From assembly GCA_964630025.1 (NCBI GenBank), contig CAZVRG010000016.1, positions 1-24,289 on the forward strand: a stretch of DNA of 24,289 bases, written 5' to 3'. This document shows, one piece after another, positions 13,852-19,855 of the stretch. This DNA comes from VMFP01 sp964630025 (GTDB taxonomy: Bacteria > Patescibacteriota > Andersenbacteria > UBA10190 > CAIZMI01). The position numbers and the translations under genes are program-made. Each line of letters begins with the position of its first letter. Within the stretch, counting starts at the first letter, position 1. The notes beneath the pieces are model-generated. The model was given only the letters and a program-made list of their open reading frames with translations, was not told where the DNA came from and made no database searches.

Positions 13852-13871
13852 ACCATTCTGAAAGGAAGACC

Positions 13872-14105
13872 ATGGCAACGATCGCGGTCAAGATGATCTG
13901 TGGGAAGCCGCACAAGCGGATCCGCTGCACAGACTGCAAGGAACCGATCTGGACCTCCGTGGAGAACCAGACAGTCACCTGCGCTCAGTGCATACGTGAT
14001 CGCTTCGTTGGTCCGATCCTGTCCGCCGTTCTCTTGGACGTGACGGTGGGAAACGGATTCCTCGAACCAGCAACACCGTGGAGCGAGGCACGGTATAACG
14101 GATGA
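13872..14105 (+). CDS. Small zinc-ribbon-like cassette protein, 77 residues
   Basis: GAAAGGAAG lies just before ATG 13872. Two CxxC pairs (CTDCKE about residues 19-24 and CAQCIRDRF about 37-45), 14 residues apart, are typical of a zinc ribbon and would bind one zinc ion. The C-terminal half has a short hydrophobic stretch (FVGPILSAVLLDVTVG). Role unknown; nucleic-acid or protein binding is the usual guess for such ribbons. Confidence 0.72.
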   Translation: MATIAVKMICGKPHKRIRCTDCKEPIWTSVENQTVTCAQCIRDRFVGPILSAVLLDVTVGNGFLEPATPWSEARYNG

Positions 14106-14121
14106 ACCTCGCATCGGCATC

Positions 14122-14220
14122 GGAAGGAAATGCCGCAAGTCTCACGTCTTCGGACGCGCAGACATTCCTTCCCCACCCATGGTGATCAGCGCCTGACGGT
14201 ATTGGTCATCAGCGGCGGGA
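14122..14220 (+). promoter_or_regulatory. Leader: terminator-like hairpin plus diverged class B hairpin
   Basis: GGAAGGAAATG...CATTCCTTCC (14122-14172), then class B (14176-14220). Ends CCCATGG and AGCGGCGGGA are kept, but the stem is GTGATCAGCGCC against GGTATTGGTCATC, different from copies 1-3 yet still paired with G-U wobbles. Confidence 0.72.
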
Positions 14221-14253
14221 AGTTCTGGCACATGTACTTACAGGAGACCAGGT

Positions 14254-14625
14254 ATGCACACGATCGAATCCGCTCTCCGCGAAGCATTCGCGGAACTCGT
14301 CGGCGGTCCCGAACAGCTCGAAAAGATCCTGAAGAGGGCTCGTTTCGAACGGGCTGTCGAGGAGGGACAGGCACTTCTCGCGGAAGCCACGACGGCAACC
14401 CGAGAGAATCGGCTGTACGACGCGCTCGCAGTGGTTCGGAAGAATCGCTATGCATGCGCGGCGTGCATTGCCGATGACCTCTCGAGGAGGCGGAAGCGCT
14501 ATGTGCCGGTCAGCGGCGGCTTTGCCGAACTGGAGCAGATGGAACTGCTCTGGAAGCAGAAGCTCACCGAGCAGGAACGGCAGAAGCGACAGCAAGCGCA
14601 GTGCCCCGCGCACTCCGCCGCCTAG
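14254..14625 (+). CDS. Hypothetical cassette protein, 123 residues, with CxxC
   Basis: CAGGAGACC lies about 8 nt before ATG 14254. The protein is helical (SALREAFAELVGGPEQLEKI, FERAVEEGQALLAEATTATR) with a single CAACIADDL pair in the middle, and ends in a Gln/Lys-rich coil (KQKLTEQERQKRQQAQ). CAACIADDL resembles CAQCIRDRF of the preceding gene, a possible shared element. Family not recognised. Confidence 0.7.
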   Translation: MHTIESALREAFAELVGGPEQLEKILKRARFERAVEEGQALLAEATTATRENRLYDALAVVRKNRYACAACIADDLSRRRKRYVPVSGGFAELEQMELLWKQKLTEQERQKRQQAQCPAHSAA

Positions 14626-14641
14626 CAACACAGTCCCTTTC

Positions 14642-14713
14642 GGAACAGATGGCGCTCCATGCTGCCATCTGTTCCGTTTCCTTCTGGTGATCACATCGGG
14701 TGATCGCCAGAAG
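14642..14713 (+). promoter_or_regulatory. Leader: two perfect consecutive hairpins
   Basis: GGAACAGATGGC/GCCATCTGTTCC (14642-14675), a GTTTCC tract, then CTTCTGGTGATCAC-ATCGG-GTGATCGCCAGAAG (14681-14713) with one T-G wobble, followed by TGAAAC. The right flank GAAGTGAA recalls the leader at 7798-7866. Confidence 0.75.
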
Positions 14714-14747
14714 TGAAACGCGCAACGTCTTTGAGAAAGGGTCAGAC

Positions 14748-15149
14748 ATGTTTGGAACGTGGACAACGCTGCCGCACGCGGATTTTCGGCGGCGACTCAT
14801 GGAAGATGAGAACTTCCGCAAAAGCCCGGCGGCACAGTCGGCGCTCGCCTTCACCGGGGATCTCGTGCGGCTTCTCTTCCGCGCACCGCTCGTCAAAGGA
14901 GAGTTGCCTGGCTACGTACAGCCGGTTGCAAAGCTGTTTGACGGGGGCGAGGAAACGCGGGGCCTGCTCACCGCGATCAAGGAGGCATACCAAGTGCACA
15001 TCACTATCGGGTGCCTGCTTAACGACGAAGTGCAGGTGCTCGTTGCCTTCTCGATCAAAAACGAAAAGCATCCGCCGCTGAAAAAGCTGTCGGTCCGTTT
15101 CCTGCGAGATGGGTCTGCCCGTCTTCCCGAGCATCATGTTTCTGGTTAA
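14748..15149 (+). CDS. Hypothetical cassette protein, 133 residues
   Basis: AAAGGG lies 6 nt before ATG 14748. Helical first half (HADFRRRLMEDENFRKSPAA, LAFTGDLVRLLFRAPLV), then alternating strands (YQVHITIGCLLNDEVQVLVA, PLKKLSVRFLRDGSARL). Family not recognised; cytoplasmic by appearance. Confidence 0.7.
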   Translation: MFGTWTTLPHADFRRRLMEDENFRKSPAAQSALAFTGDLVRLLFRAPLVKGELPGYVQPVAKLFDGGEETRGLLTAIKEAYQVHITIGCLLNDEVQVLVAFSIKNEKHPPLKKLSVRFLRDGSARLPEHHVSG

Positions 15150-15158
15150 TCCGGTTCC

Positions 15159-15255
15159 GGCGGTCCGTCCAAAACGCGCCAACGCCCCACGAAGCATCGG
15201 CAGCGTGGGGCTTCATTTCGCAGGTTCGGAGCGTCTCCGAGACTGTGATGATGGA
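15159..15255 (+). promoter_or_regulatory. Leader with three hairpins, related to that at 12301-12417
   Basis: GGCGGT/ACGCGCC (15159-15180), GCCCCAC/GTGGGGC (15184-15211), then CTTCATTTCGCAGGTTCGGAG-CGT-CTCCGAGACTGTGATGATGGA (15212-15255). A decayed class B start follows: AGAATACTT, then CCCATGG at 15295, without the AGCGGCGGG end. Confidence 0.7.
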
Positions 15256-15338
15256 TCGAGGCAGTTGAGAAGAATACTTGCGTGCGCTACGCTGCCCATG
15301 GAGGTATTCGTTCTCTTTCATCGAAAGCGAGGTCTCCC

Positions 15339-15851
15339 GTGAAGAAGAAACATGCGCCGGCGAAGACGCTCGCGCGATGTGTCCTATTGGTCATCGCGGA
15401 ACATGATCCGCAGTGGGGTGTCTGGGAGCACCGGCTCGACCACGCAGGAGCGCTTGTCTATACCCCGAAGAAATCACGGCAGCCGGCATGGTTCTGGAAA
15501 CGCCGGCTGAATGAAGCACATGCCTGTGTCTACGTAGGCCACTCCCTCGAGGAGTTTGATCTGTACTTCGCGGCCCTCAACAGACAGTTTTCCGCAGTGG
15601 TCTTCGTGGATGGCGACTTCGAGCCACGCCGGACGGTGGAAGGCGCAATTGCCGACGTGGTGGACAGCCGCTACTTCGGGCATATCCTGCGTTGCGTGCG
15701 CAACCCGCATAGCGCGCAAGATGCGACCAGCAACGGCGCGGTGCACGTGATTGAGTCATACCACGTGGTGGATGAAATGCTTCGCATTCTTGATCTTCCA
15801 CCGCAACGCACTGTCCCAATCATCCGCGAGTCGAAAGACACGCGGGAATGA
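15339..15851 (+). CDS. Hypothetical alpha/beta cassette protein, 170 residues, GTG start
   Basis: GTG 15339 is preceded by GCGAGGT about 6 nt upstream; the frame is open earlier but would read through the leader. After a basic N-terminus (KKKHAPAKTLAR) come hydrophobic strands alternating with helices: CVLLVIAEHD, AHACVYVGHSLEEFDLYFAA, FSAVVFVDGDF, FGHILRCVRN. This is compatible with a flavodoxin- or receiver-like fold, like the next gene, but no functional motif is certain. Confidence 0.7.
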   Translation: MKKKHAPAKTLARCVLLVIAEHDPQWGVWEHRLDHAGALVYTPKKSRQPAWFWKRRLNEAHACVYVGHSLEEFDLYFAALNRQFSAVVFVDGDFEPRRTVEGAIADVVDSRYFGHILRCVRNPHSAQDATSNGAVHVIESYHVVDEMLRILDLPPQRTVPIIRESKDTRE

Positions 15852-15868
15852 ACGGACAGCTAAGCACA

Positions 15869-15932
15869 AGGAGAGCACGAAGCTCTCCTTTTCCTCTGTG
15901 TGCCCCGATAGAGGCACAGCCTCTACCGGGGT
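15869..15932 (+). promoter_or_regulatory. Leader: terminator with T-tract plus second hairpin
   Basis: AGGAGAGC/GCTCTCCTT followed by TTCC (15869-15891) is the most terminator-like internal hairpin. CCCCG-TAGAGG/CCTCTA-CGGGG (15903-15932) follows. The next gene starts at 16002. Confidence 0.65.
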
Positions 15933-16001
15933 ATGCCGCTGATGGCAGCGACATACGGATGAAGAACGGAACAGCCACCATTCACACAACGGGAGCCTAT
16001 A

Positions 16002-16376
16002 ATGGCCAAGAAGCGAATTCTGCTTGTTGAAAAAACCGAGGGTCTTCCGAAACTTTGGGAGGAACAACTGAAGGGGACGCGGATCGAGATCTATACGGCA
16101 AAGAACCTCGGGGAACTCGATGCGCTCTTCTCAATGCACGGCGGCGACTTCGACCTGATGGTGATCGGCAATGAGAAATTCGAGATTGGGCGGAAAGTTG
16201 AACACGTCATCGCCACAATGCGCGGGAAAGGATATGACGGATATATCCTGATCGGCACCACGATTGCGGATGCCCACAAAAGGCAACTCCGCGCCGGTGG
16301 AGCAAACACCATCACCGTGCGGAAACGACACAACATCGTCAGCGTGATCAAGGCTCTTCTCGCCCCTGAAGAATGA
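16002..16376 (+). CDS. Receiver-like (CheY-fold) protein lacking the phosphorylation site
   Basis: GGGAG lies about 6 nt before ATG 16002. The 124 residues follow the receiver pattern: strand RILLVEKTEG, helix, strand RIEIYTAKNLGELDALF, strand FDLMVIGNEKF, helix, strand YDGYILIGTT, helix QLRAGGANTITV, then RK near the position of the conserved Lys. The acidic pair of real receivers (DD) is replaced by EK (10-11), and the phosphoacceptor Asp position reads I-G-N (55-57). It is therefore probably a pseudo-receiver used for protein binding rather than a phosphorylated switch. Assignment rests on pattern alone. Confidence 0.65.
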   Translation: MAKKRILLVEKTEGLPKLWEEQLKGTRIEIYTAKNLGELDALFSMHGGDFDLMVIGNEKFEIGRKVEHVIATMRGKGYDGYILIGTTIADAHKRQLRAGGANTITVRKRHNIVSVIKALLAPEE

Positions 16377-16397
16377 CACGTTACCAAAACATTTCGA

Positions 16398-16729
16398 GGG
16401 AGAATGCTCTGGAACATCTCTCCCTCCCTTTTCTCTGCGCCGGTCACCCGAGCGACGTAGAGAAAAGCCGCAGAAAACAGAACCCTCCAGTAAAGCATCC
16501 TTCTCTTTAGAGACTAAACCCGCAGAGAGAAGAAACGCTATCATTCTTGATAGCAGTTTCGCGCAACGTTTACGGTACGCCGATGGCGCGCGTAATGATC
16601 ATCGGTGCGTACAGACTCTTCCGTGCTGTGAGAGGAGAGGATTGAGGAGACTCTCTCTTCCTCGCCCTTCCTCTCCAGCACGGAGGAGTTCACGACCACC
16701 AAACTATAGAGGTTAAACCTCTATAGTTT
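16398..16729 (+). promoter_or_regulatory. 377-nt intergenic region (16377-16753) made of consecutive hairpins
   Basis: GGGAGA...TCTCCC (16398-16424), TTTTCTCT...AGAGAAAA (about 16429-16475), GCTATCA/TGATAGC (near 16538), GTACGCCGATG...CATCGGTGCGTAC (about 16574-16611), CCGTGCTG...CAGCACGG, and an AT-rich hairpin AAACTATAGAGG-TTAAA-CCTCTATAGTTT (16701-16729). The last is the only AT-rich stem in the block and could be an operator or attenuator. A 20-codon frame at 16583 has no ribosome site. Confidence 0.6.
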
Positions 16730-16753
16730 TCAAACCCACGTACAGGAGAGCCA

Positions 16754-17116
16754 ATGAAGATTGATCACTTGCACTTCACGAGACTGCTGCGGATTGCGGG
16801 ACTTCCGCAGGATCCGAAGGAGATTGTAGGAAGGACGATCCTCATCACCTACGAACGGGACAAACGAGAAAGAACTCTTCTTGAGACTGTTGGGCCGGAG
16901 GTACATCTCTTCGCGACCGTGACCGGACTGGTGTTCTCCCCCGCGGAGCACCACCTTCGACTCGCCGTCGGCCGCCCACTCGACTATGCGGATGTCCCGA
17001 TTGAGTATCTTGCCTTCCAGCTGAATGAGGATGGGGAATCCGGGCAGTGGAAGATTGTCACCGGAGGGAAGATGCACATACAACGCCTTCCCGTATCAGA
17101 GCTCGCAGTACTCTGA
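16754..17116 (+). CDS. Hypothetical cassette protein, 120 residues
   Basis: AGGAG lies about 6 nt before ATG 16754. Helix MKIDHLHFTRLLRIAGL, then beta-rich: GRTILITYERDKRERTLL, EVHLFATVTGLVFSPAEHHL, IEYLAFQLNEDGESGQWKIV. This looks like a small beta-barrel or sandwich. Family not recognised. Confidence 0.7.
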   Translation: MKIDHLHFTRLLRIAGLPQDPKEIVGRTILITYERDKRERTLLETVGPEVHLFATVTGLVFSPAEHHLRLAVGRPLDYADVPIEYLAFQLNEDGESGQWKIVTGGKMHIQRLPVSELAVL

Positions 17117-17122
17117 TCGCCG

Positions 17123-17219
17123 GAGCCGACCGCTCACCCGATCGGCTCTTGCCCTGAATCGCACATGGTTCTGGGCTTCTTTCCGAGCCCTGCATGTGTA
17201 TGCAGGGCTGGGATGAGAA
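17123..17219 (+). promoter_or_regulatory. Leader: terminator-like hairpin plus class C hairpin
   Basis: GAGCCGA...TCGGCTCTT (17123-17148), then TTCCGAGCCCTGCAT-GTGT-ATGCAGGGCTGGGATGAGAA (17181-17219). Class C replaces class A for the last three genes of the array. Confidence 0.75.
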
Positions 17220-17247
17220 AAACTACGCACACAGAAGGAGAAAATGG

Positions 17248-17439
17248 ATGACAGACAACCAAGATTCCGGAGCTGAGTTACCAAATAGGTGGCGGGAGAG
17301 CTACGACATCGAAAAGAGCAGGACTGCCACTTTCGTGTTCCGCGTGCTGAGTCGGCTTGTCCCGATTCTGGTGATCTTGTTCGCAGTGATCGCTGGGGTA
17401 TCTCTCGTCTCCAAGCTCTGGAAGCTCGTCACGAATTGA
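17248..17439 (+). CDS. Single-pass membrane protein, 63 residues
   Basis: AAGGAG lies 9 nt before ATG 17248; ATG 17244 overlaps it in another frame. A hydrophilic N-terminus (MTDNQDSGAELPNRWRESYD) leads to one strong transmembrane helix (VLSRLVPILVILFAVIAGVS, about 39-58) and a short basic end. Family not recognised. From 17440 to 17561 no gene is supported, though GAAAGGAGG at 17546 is an orphan ribosome site. Confidence 0.65.
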   Translation: MTDNQDSGAELPNRWRESYDIEKSRTATFVFRVLSRLVPILVILFAVIAGVSLVSKLWKLVTN

Positions 17440-17561
17440 TCAGAAGCAGTGAACATGAAAGGTTGCAAAGCGTCCCTCGGAACCCAGTTCCGTGTGATCC
17501 GTAGCAGCTCCAAACGTCGAGAGTACAAACACAAAAACTTCTCTAGAAAGGAGGTAGCCGT

Positions 17562-17640
17562 TCTTTCCGAGCCAATCCGTCACACCGATTGGCTCTTCTT
17601 TCCGAGCTCTGCAGCGTCTGCAGGGCTGGGATGAGAACAA
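17562..17640 (+). promoter_or_regulatory. Leader: terminator-like hairpin plus class C hairpin, direct-repeat copy 1
   Basis: GAGCCAATC-CGTCACACC-GATTGGCTCTTCTTTCC (17569-17600), then GAGCTCTGCAG-CGT-CTGCAGGGCTGGGATGAGAA. It matches 18134-18212 over about 78 nt with few differences, so the gene between them is bounded by direct repeats. Confidence 0.8.
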
Positions 17641-17657
17641 AAAAACCGGAGAACCGT

Positions 17658-18131
17658 ATGGTGATAGCCAAAATGGAGGAGTTCGTCGTTCCCGTGAATT
17701 ATGACCTTCCGCACGCACATCAACTCGCTGCCGGTAGATTCGATTGGATCACTCACTACGACAATAGGCTCATCTTCTGCACAAGCCCGTTGAGACACCT
17801 TGTTCCTATGCCAAACGGAGAGATCAACCAAGTAATGACCTTTATTCATCTGAACCGTCTGGCAGACAGTGAGGAGGTCCTCGCCGAGATGGAGAACCAA
17901 AGTCTCCGACCGACGGTATCCGTAGAAACTCTTTCCTTCGCAAAGGCACACCCGGACGTCCAGAGAAGATTCACGCTGGTTGGTCTCGGCTCGTACTGGA
18001 CATGTTCGTTCTTCGGCCGCGTTGTTCTTTGCTTAGTGGGCAGTGACAAAGTGCGGTACCTAGAAATAGGTCGAAGTGGCCGCATGACACCATGGCTAAA
18101 CTACTGTCACTTTCTAGCCGTCCGCAGGTAA
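17658..18131 (+). CDS. Hypothetical cassette protein, 157 residues, flanked by direct repeats
   Basis: CGGAG lies 7 nt before ATG 17658 (MVIAKMEEFVVPVNYDLP). Mostly mixed alpha/beta with hydrophobic strands (RLIFCTSPLRHLVPMPNGE, RRFTLVGLGSYWTCSFFGRV, VLCLVGSDKVRYLEIG). No signal peptide or catalytic motif is recognised. The codon pattern is visibly less GC-rich than in neighbouring cassettes. Near-identical leaders lie on both sides, making this the clearest exchangeable unit. Confidence 0.72.
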   Translation: MVIAKMEEFVVPVNYDLPHAHQLAAGRFDWITHYDNRLIFCTSPLRHLVPMPNGEINQVMTFIHLNRLADSEEVLAEMENQSLRPTVSVETLSFAKAHPDVQRRFTLVGLGSYWTCSFFGRVVLCLVGSDKVRYLEIGRSGRMTPWLNYCHFLAVRR

Positions 18132-18133
18132 CC

Positions 18134-18212
18134 GTTCTTTCCGAGCCAATCCCTCACACCGATTGGCTCTTCTTTCCGAGCTCTGCATGCGTATGCAGGG
18201 CTGGGATGAGAA
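18134..18212 (+). promoter_or_regulatory. Leader: terminator-like hairpin plus class C hairpin, direct-repeat copy 2
   Basis: GAGCCAATC-CCTCACACC-GATTGGCTCTTCTTTCC (18143-18174), then GAGCTCTGCAT-GCGT-ATGCAGGGCTGGGATGAGAA. The tip differs from copy 1 in a paired way (GCAT/ATGC versus GCAG/CTGC). Confidence 0.8.
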
Positions 18213-18231
18213 GCACTCAATGAGGTGAAAT

Positions 18232-18438
18232 ATGATGACGGACTCCCAGAAGATTGAGGAAGCCATAAAACTGGCTGTGCGGTTCGGCGGATCGGGAGAG
18301 GCGCACCACAAAGCATGGGTCATTGATCAGATGGTTCGCATATTGGCTGGCGGGTGTTACGAAGCAATCGTCAGAGAAGCGAAGGTCGGGGAACATGGTC
18401 CGGAAACCTACGACTGGGATATCGGCATTGCGCCCTAA
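18232..18438 (+). CDS. Small protein of a family common in phages, last gene of the block
   Basis: GAGGTG lies about 5 nt before ATG 18232. The 68 residues carry the pattern AVRFGG...HHKAWVIDQMVRILAG, then Y, and the end TYDWDIGIAP. I recall this layout (WxIDQMVRxLxG...YxWDxGIAP) from short uncharacterised proteins of phages and actinobacterial elements; a profile search is needed to confirm. Function unknown. It is followed after 76 nt by the terminator that ends the block. Confidence 0.72.
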   Translation: MMTDSQKIEEAIKLAVRFGGSGEAHHKAWVIDQMVRILAGGCYEAIVREAKVGEHGPETYDWDIGIAP

Positions 18439-18514
18439 ATCGAGAAGTTTAGAAAGAGTGATGTCTTACATCAGGAGCGTAGCTCGACAAGTGACCGCTC
18501 TTTCAGTTTCAACT

Positions 18515-18550
18515 ACACCGCTAAGGTTTTCCTTGGCGGTGTTTTCTTTT
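18515..18550 (+). terminator. Strong intrinsic terminator ending the cassette block
   Basis: ACACCGCTAAGG-TTTT-CCTTGGCGGTGT forms 12 pairs with one G-T wobble and is followed by TTTCTTTT. It is the strongest terminator in the window. Confidence 0.92.
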
Positions 18551-18574
18551 GAAATTTTTTATGAAAAGTCTCTT

Positions 18575-18604
18575 ATTTTACGTATTTACGTAAATACGTA
18601 AAAT
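18575..18604. repeat. Perfect 30-bp AT-rich palindrome
   Basis: Fifteen bases ATTTTACGTATTTAC are followed directly by their exact reverse complement. TACGTA units recur inside. It lies between the array terminator and the fmt promoter, marking the right edge of the block. It could be an operator, an integration scar or a bidirectional transcription barrier. Confidence 0.85.
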
Positions 18605-18637
18605 CAGAGTTCTTGGTTCTAGCGAAATGGGAGAATA

Positions 18638-18666
18638 TTCACAAGGACGATTTCCTGTTTTATAAC
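18638..18666 (+). promoter_or_regulatory. Promoter of fmt
   Basis: TTCACA (18638-18643) and TATAAC (18661-18666) are 17 bp apart, each one base from consensus. Transcription would start near 18673, giving a leader of about 14 nt before the fmt ATG. Confidence 0.75.
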
Positions 18667-18686
18667 TACCTAGCTGCATATCTCGC

Positions 18687-19703
18687 ATGCCTTCCCTACG
18701 AGAACTTCGCACCGTCTTTCTTGGCTCTCCCACCTTTGCGCTTCCCTCGTTGGAGGCGCTCGTAAAGGCTGGAGTGCATATTGTCGGTGTGGTGACGCAA
18801 CCTGATAAACCCGCCGGGCGCGGCAACCGCGTGACAGCGCCGCCCGTGAAACGCTGGGCGGAAGATCACAACCTTCCTGTATTTCAACCGAAGGGACTCA
18901 AGAAGGAAGAGAACCGAGCGTTTCTCCCTCCCCTTGCACCCGATCTCCTTGTCGTTGTCGCGTATGGAAAAATCCTTCCGAAGGAAGTCCTTGATCTCCC
19001 GAAATTCGGCACGGTGAACGTGCACGCTTCCCTGCTCCCGAAATATCGCGGGCCTGCGCCGATTCCGGCGGCCATTCTTGCCGGAGACACCGAGACGGGT
19101 GTCACGATTATGAAACTCGATGAAGGGATGGATACGGGACCAACACTCGCCATGGAACGTACTCCCATTGCACCGGATGACACCACAGGCACGCTGCTCA
19201 AAAAACTGGCAGATGTCGGCGCACGATTACTTATCCCAATACTCGAAAGGTATATTCAGCACCAGTTCTCCCCTGCCACGCGTAGCCTCCCGTCCCGCGA
19301 AGCTCACGGAGCGAAGTGGGATGGCGAAGTGTGGCCTACCCCACAAGACGATGCGCGGGCAACGATCTGCCCGATGATCGCCAAAGATGACGGAAAGATT
19401 GATTGGTCACAGCCTGCCGCGCAGATCGAACGCATGGTACGCGCGTACACGCCATGGCCACGCGCATTCACACATTGGAACGGAAAGCGACTCTTGATTC
19501 ATCGCGCGCATGTACGTACACGGGAAGACACACCTGCTGTTCCGACTGGTCAGGTTATGCAAGACGCGGATGGAGTTGCGGTTGGCGCGGGTGAAGGACT
19601 ACTCGTTCTTGATGAGATACAACTCGAGGGAGGAAACGTGTTGCCAGCGAGCGCATTTGTTCGCGGCCGCCGCGGGTTTGTGGGGAGTACATTGGGAGAC
19701 TAA
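18687..19703 (+). CDS. fmt: Methionyl-tRNA formyltransferase (with inserted repeat)
   Basis: Formylates initiator Met-tRNA using 10-formyltetrahydrofolate. The 338 residues include TVFLGSPTFALPSLEAL (about 9-25), VVTQPDKPAGRG, the catalytic segment NVHASLLPKYRGPAP (about 110-124, with the His), GDTETGVTIMKLDEGMDTG, and the C-terminal tRNA-binding domain from KIDWSQPAAQIERMVRAYTP. The linker between the domains normally runs straight into a PQDD...ATxxPMI stretch; here about 23 extra residues (near 197-220, SLPSREAHGAKWDGEVW) are encoded by the palindromic repeat at 19292-19343. No Shine-Dalgarno is obvious. It is separated from its usual partner def by the cassette block but has its own promoter. 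Confidence 0.97.
   Translation: MPSLRELRTVFLGSPTFALPSLEALVKAGVHIVGVVTQPDKPAGRGNRVTAPPVKRWAEDHNLPVFQPKGLKKEENRAFLPPLAPDLLVVVAYGKILPKEVLDLPKFGTVNVHASLLPKYRGPAPIPAAILAGDTETGVTIMKLDEGMDTGPTLAMERTPIAPDDTTGTLLKKLADVGARLLIPILERYIQHQFSPATRSLPSREAHGAKWDGEVWPTPQDDARATICPMIAKDDGKIDWSQPAAQIERMVRAYTPWPRAFTHWNGKRLLIHRAHVRTREDTPAVPTGQVMQDADGVAVGAGEGLLVLDEIQLEGGNVLPASAFVRGRRGFVGSTLGD
19292..19343 (+). repeat. Dispersed palindromic repeat inside fmt, copy 2
   Basis: GTCCCGCGAAGCTC-ACG-GAGCGAAGTGGGA followed by GGCGAAGTGTGGCCTACCCC; TCCC/GGGA and GCTC/GAGC pair. It matches 522-580, which lies in a gene of the opposite orientation, so the element is translated here from its other strand. Confidence 0.8.
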
Positions 19704-19713
19704 CCCTTCCACG

Positions 19714-19852
19714 CGTCATTGCGAGCCTGACTGCCGTCAGGCAGGCGAAGCGAGGCAATCCTCACGCACGCGAAGATTGCTTCGTCACCGCCCGCAGGCG
19801 GGACCCCCCGCTGTGGCGGGGTGGTCGCCTTTCAGGGCTCCTCGCAATGACG
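19714..19852. mobile_element. MITE-like element with 12-bp terminal inverted repeats
   Basis: CGTCATTGCGAG at 19714-19725 and its exact complement CTCGCAATGACG at 19841-19852 bound 139 bp of nested palindromes (GACTGCCGTCAGGCAG, CCCGCAGGCGGG, CCCCGC...GCGGGG). No coding capacity. Part of the same end motif occurs near 4000 and at about 20443. Non-autonomous repeats with these ends are widespread in bacteria. Confidence 0.82.
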
Positions 19853-19855
19853 GAG

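Noticed and set aside
16583..16645. 20-codon frame MARVMIIGAYRLFRAV
   Set aside because: No ribosome site and it lies within hairpin-forming sequence.
17455..17634. 59-codon basic frame before the class C leader
   Set aside because: No ribosome site and reads straight through both leader hairpins; ends in leader sequence.
4884..18212. Integron attC sites as an explanation for the hairpins
   Set aside because: The GTTRRRY/RYYYAAC core boxes of attC are not seen at the hairpin ends, the elements lie at fixed distance before ribosome sites, and no tyrosine integrase is in the window. Cassette-like mobility is still possible by another route.
3866..18604. CRISPR array or prophage
   Set aside because: Repeats are unevenly spaced, stems vary and genes lie between them. 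No Cas, terminase, capsid, portal or tail proteins are recognisable.
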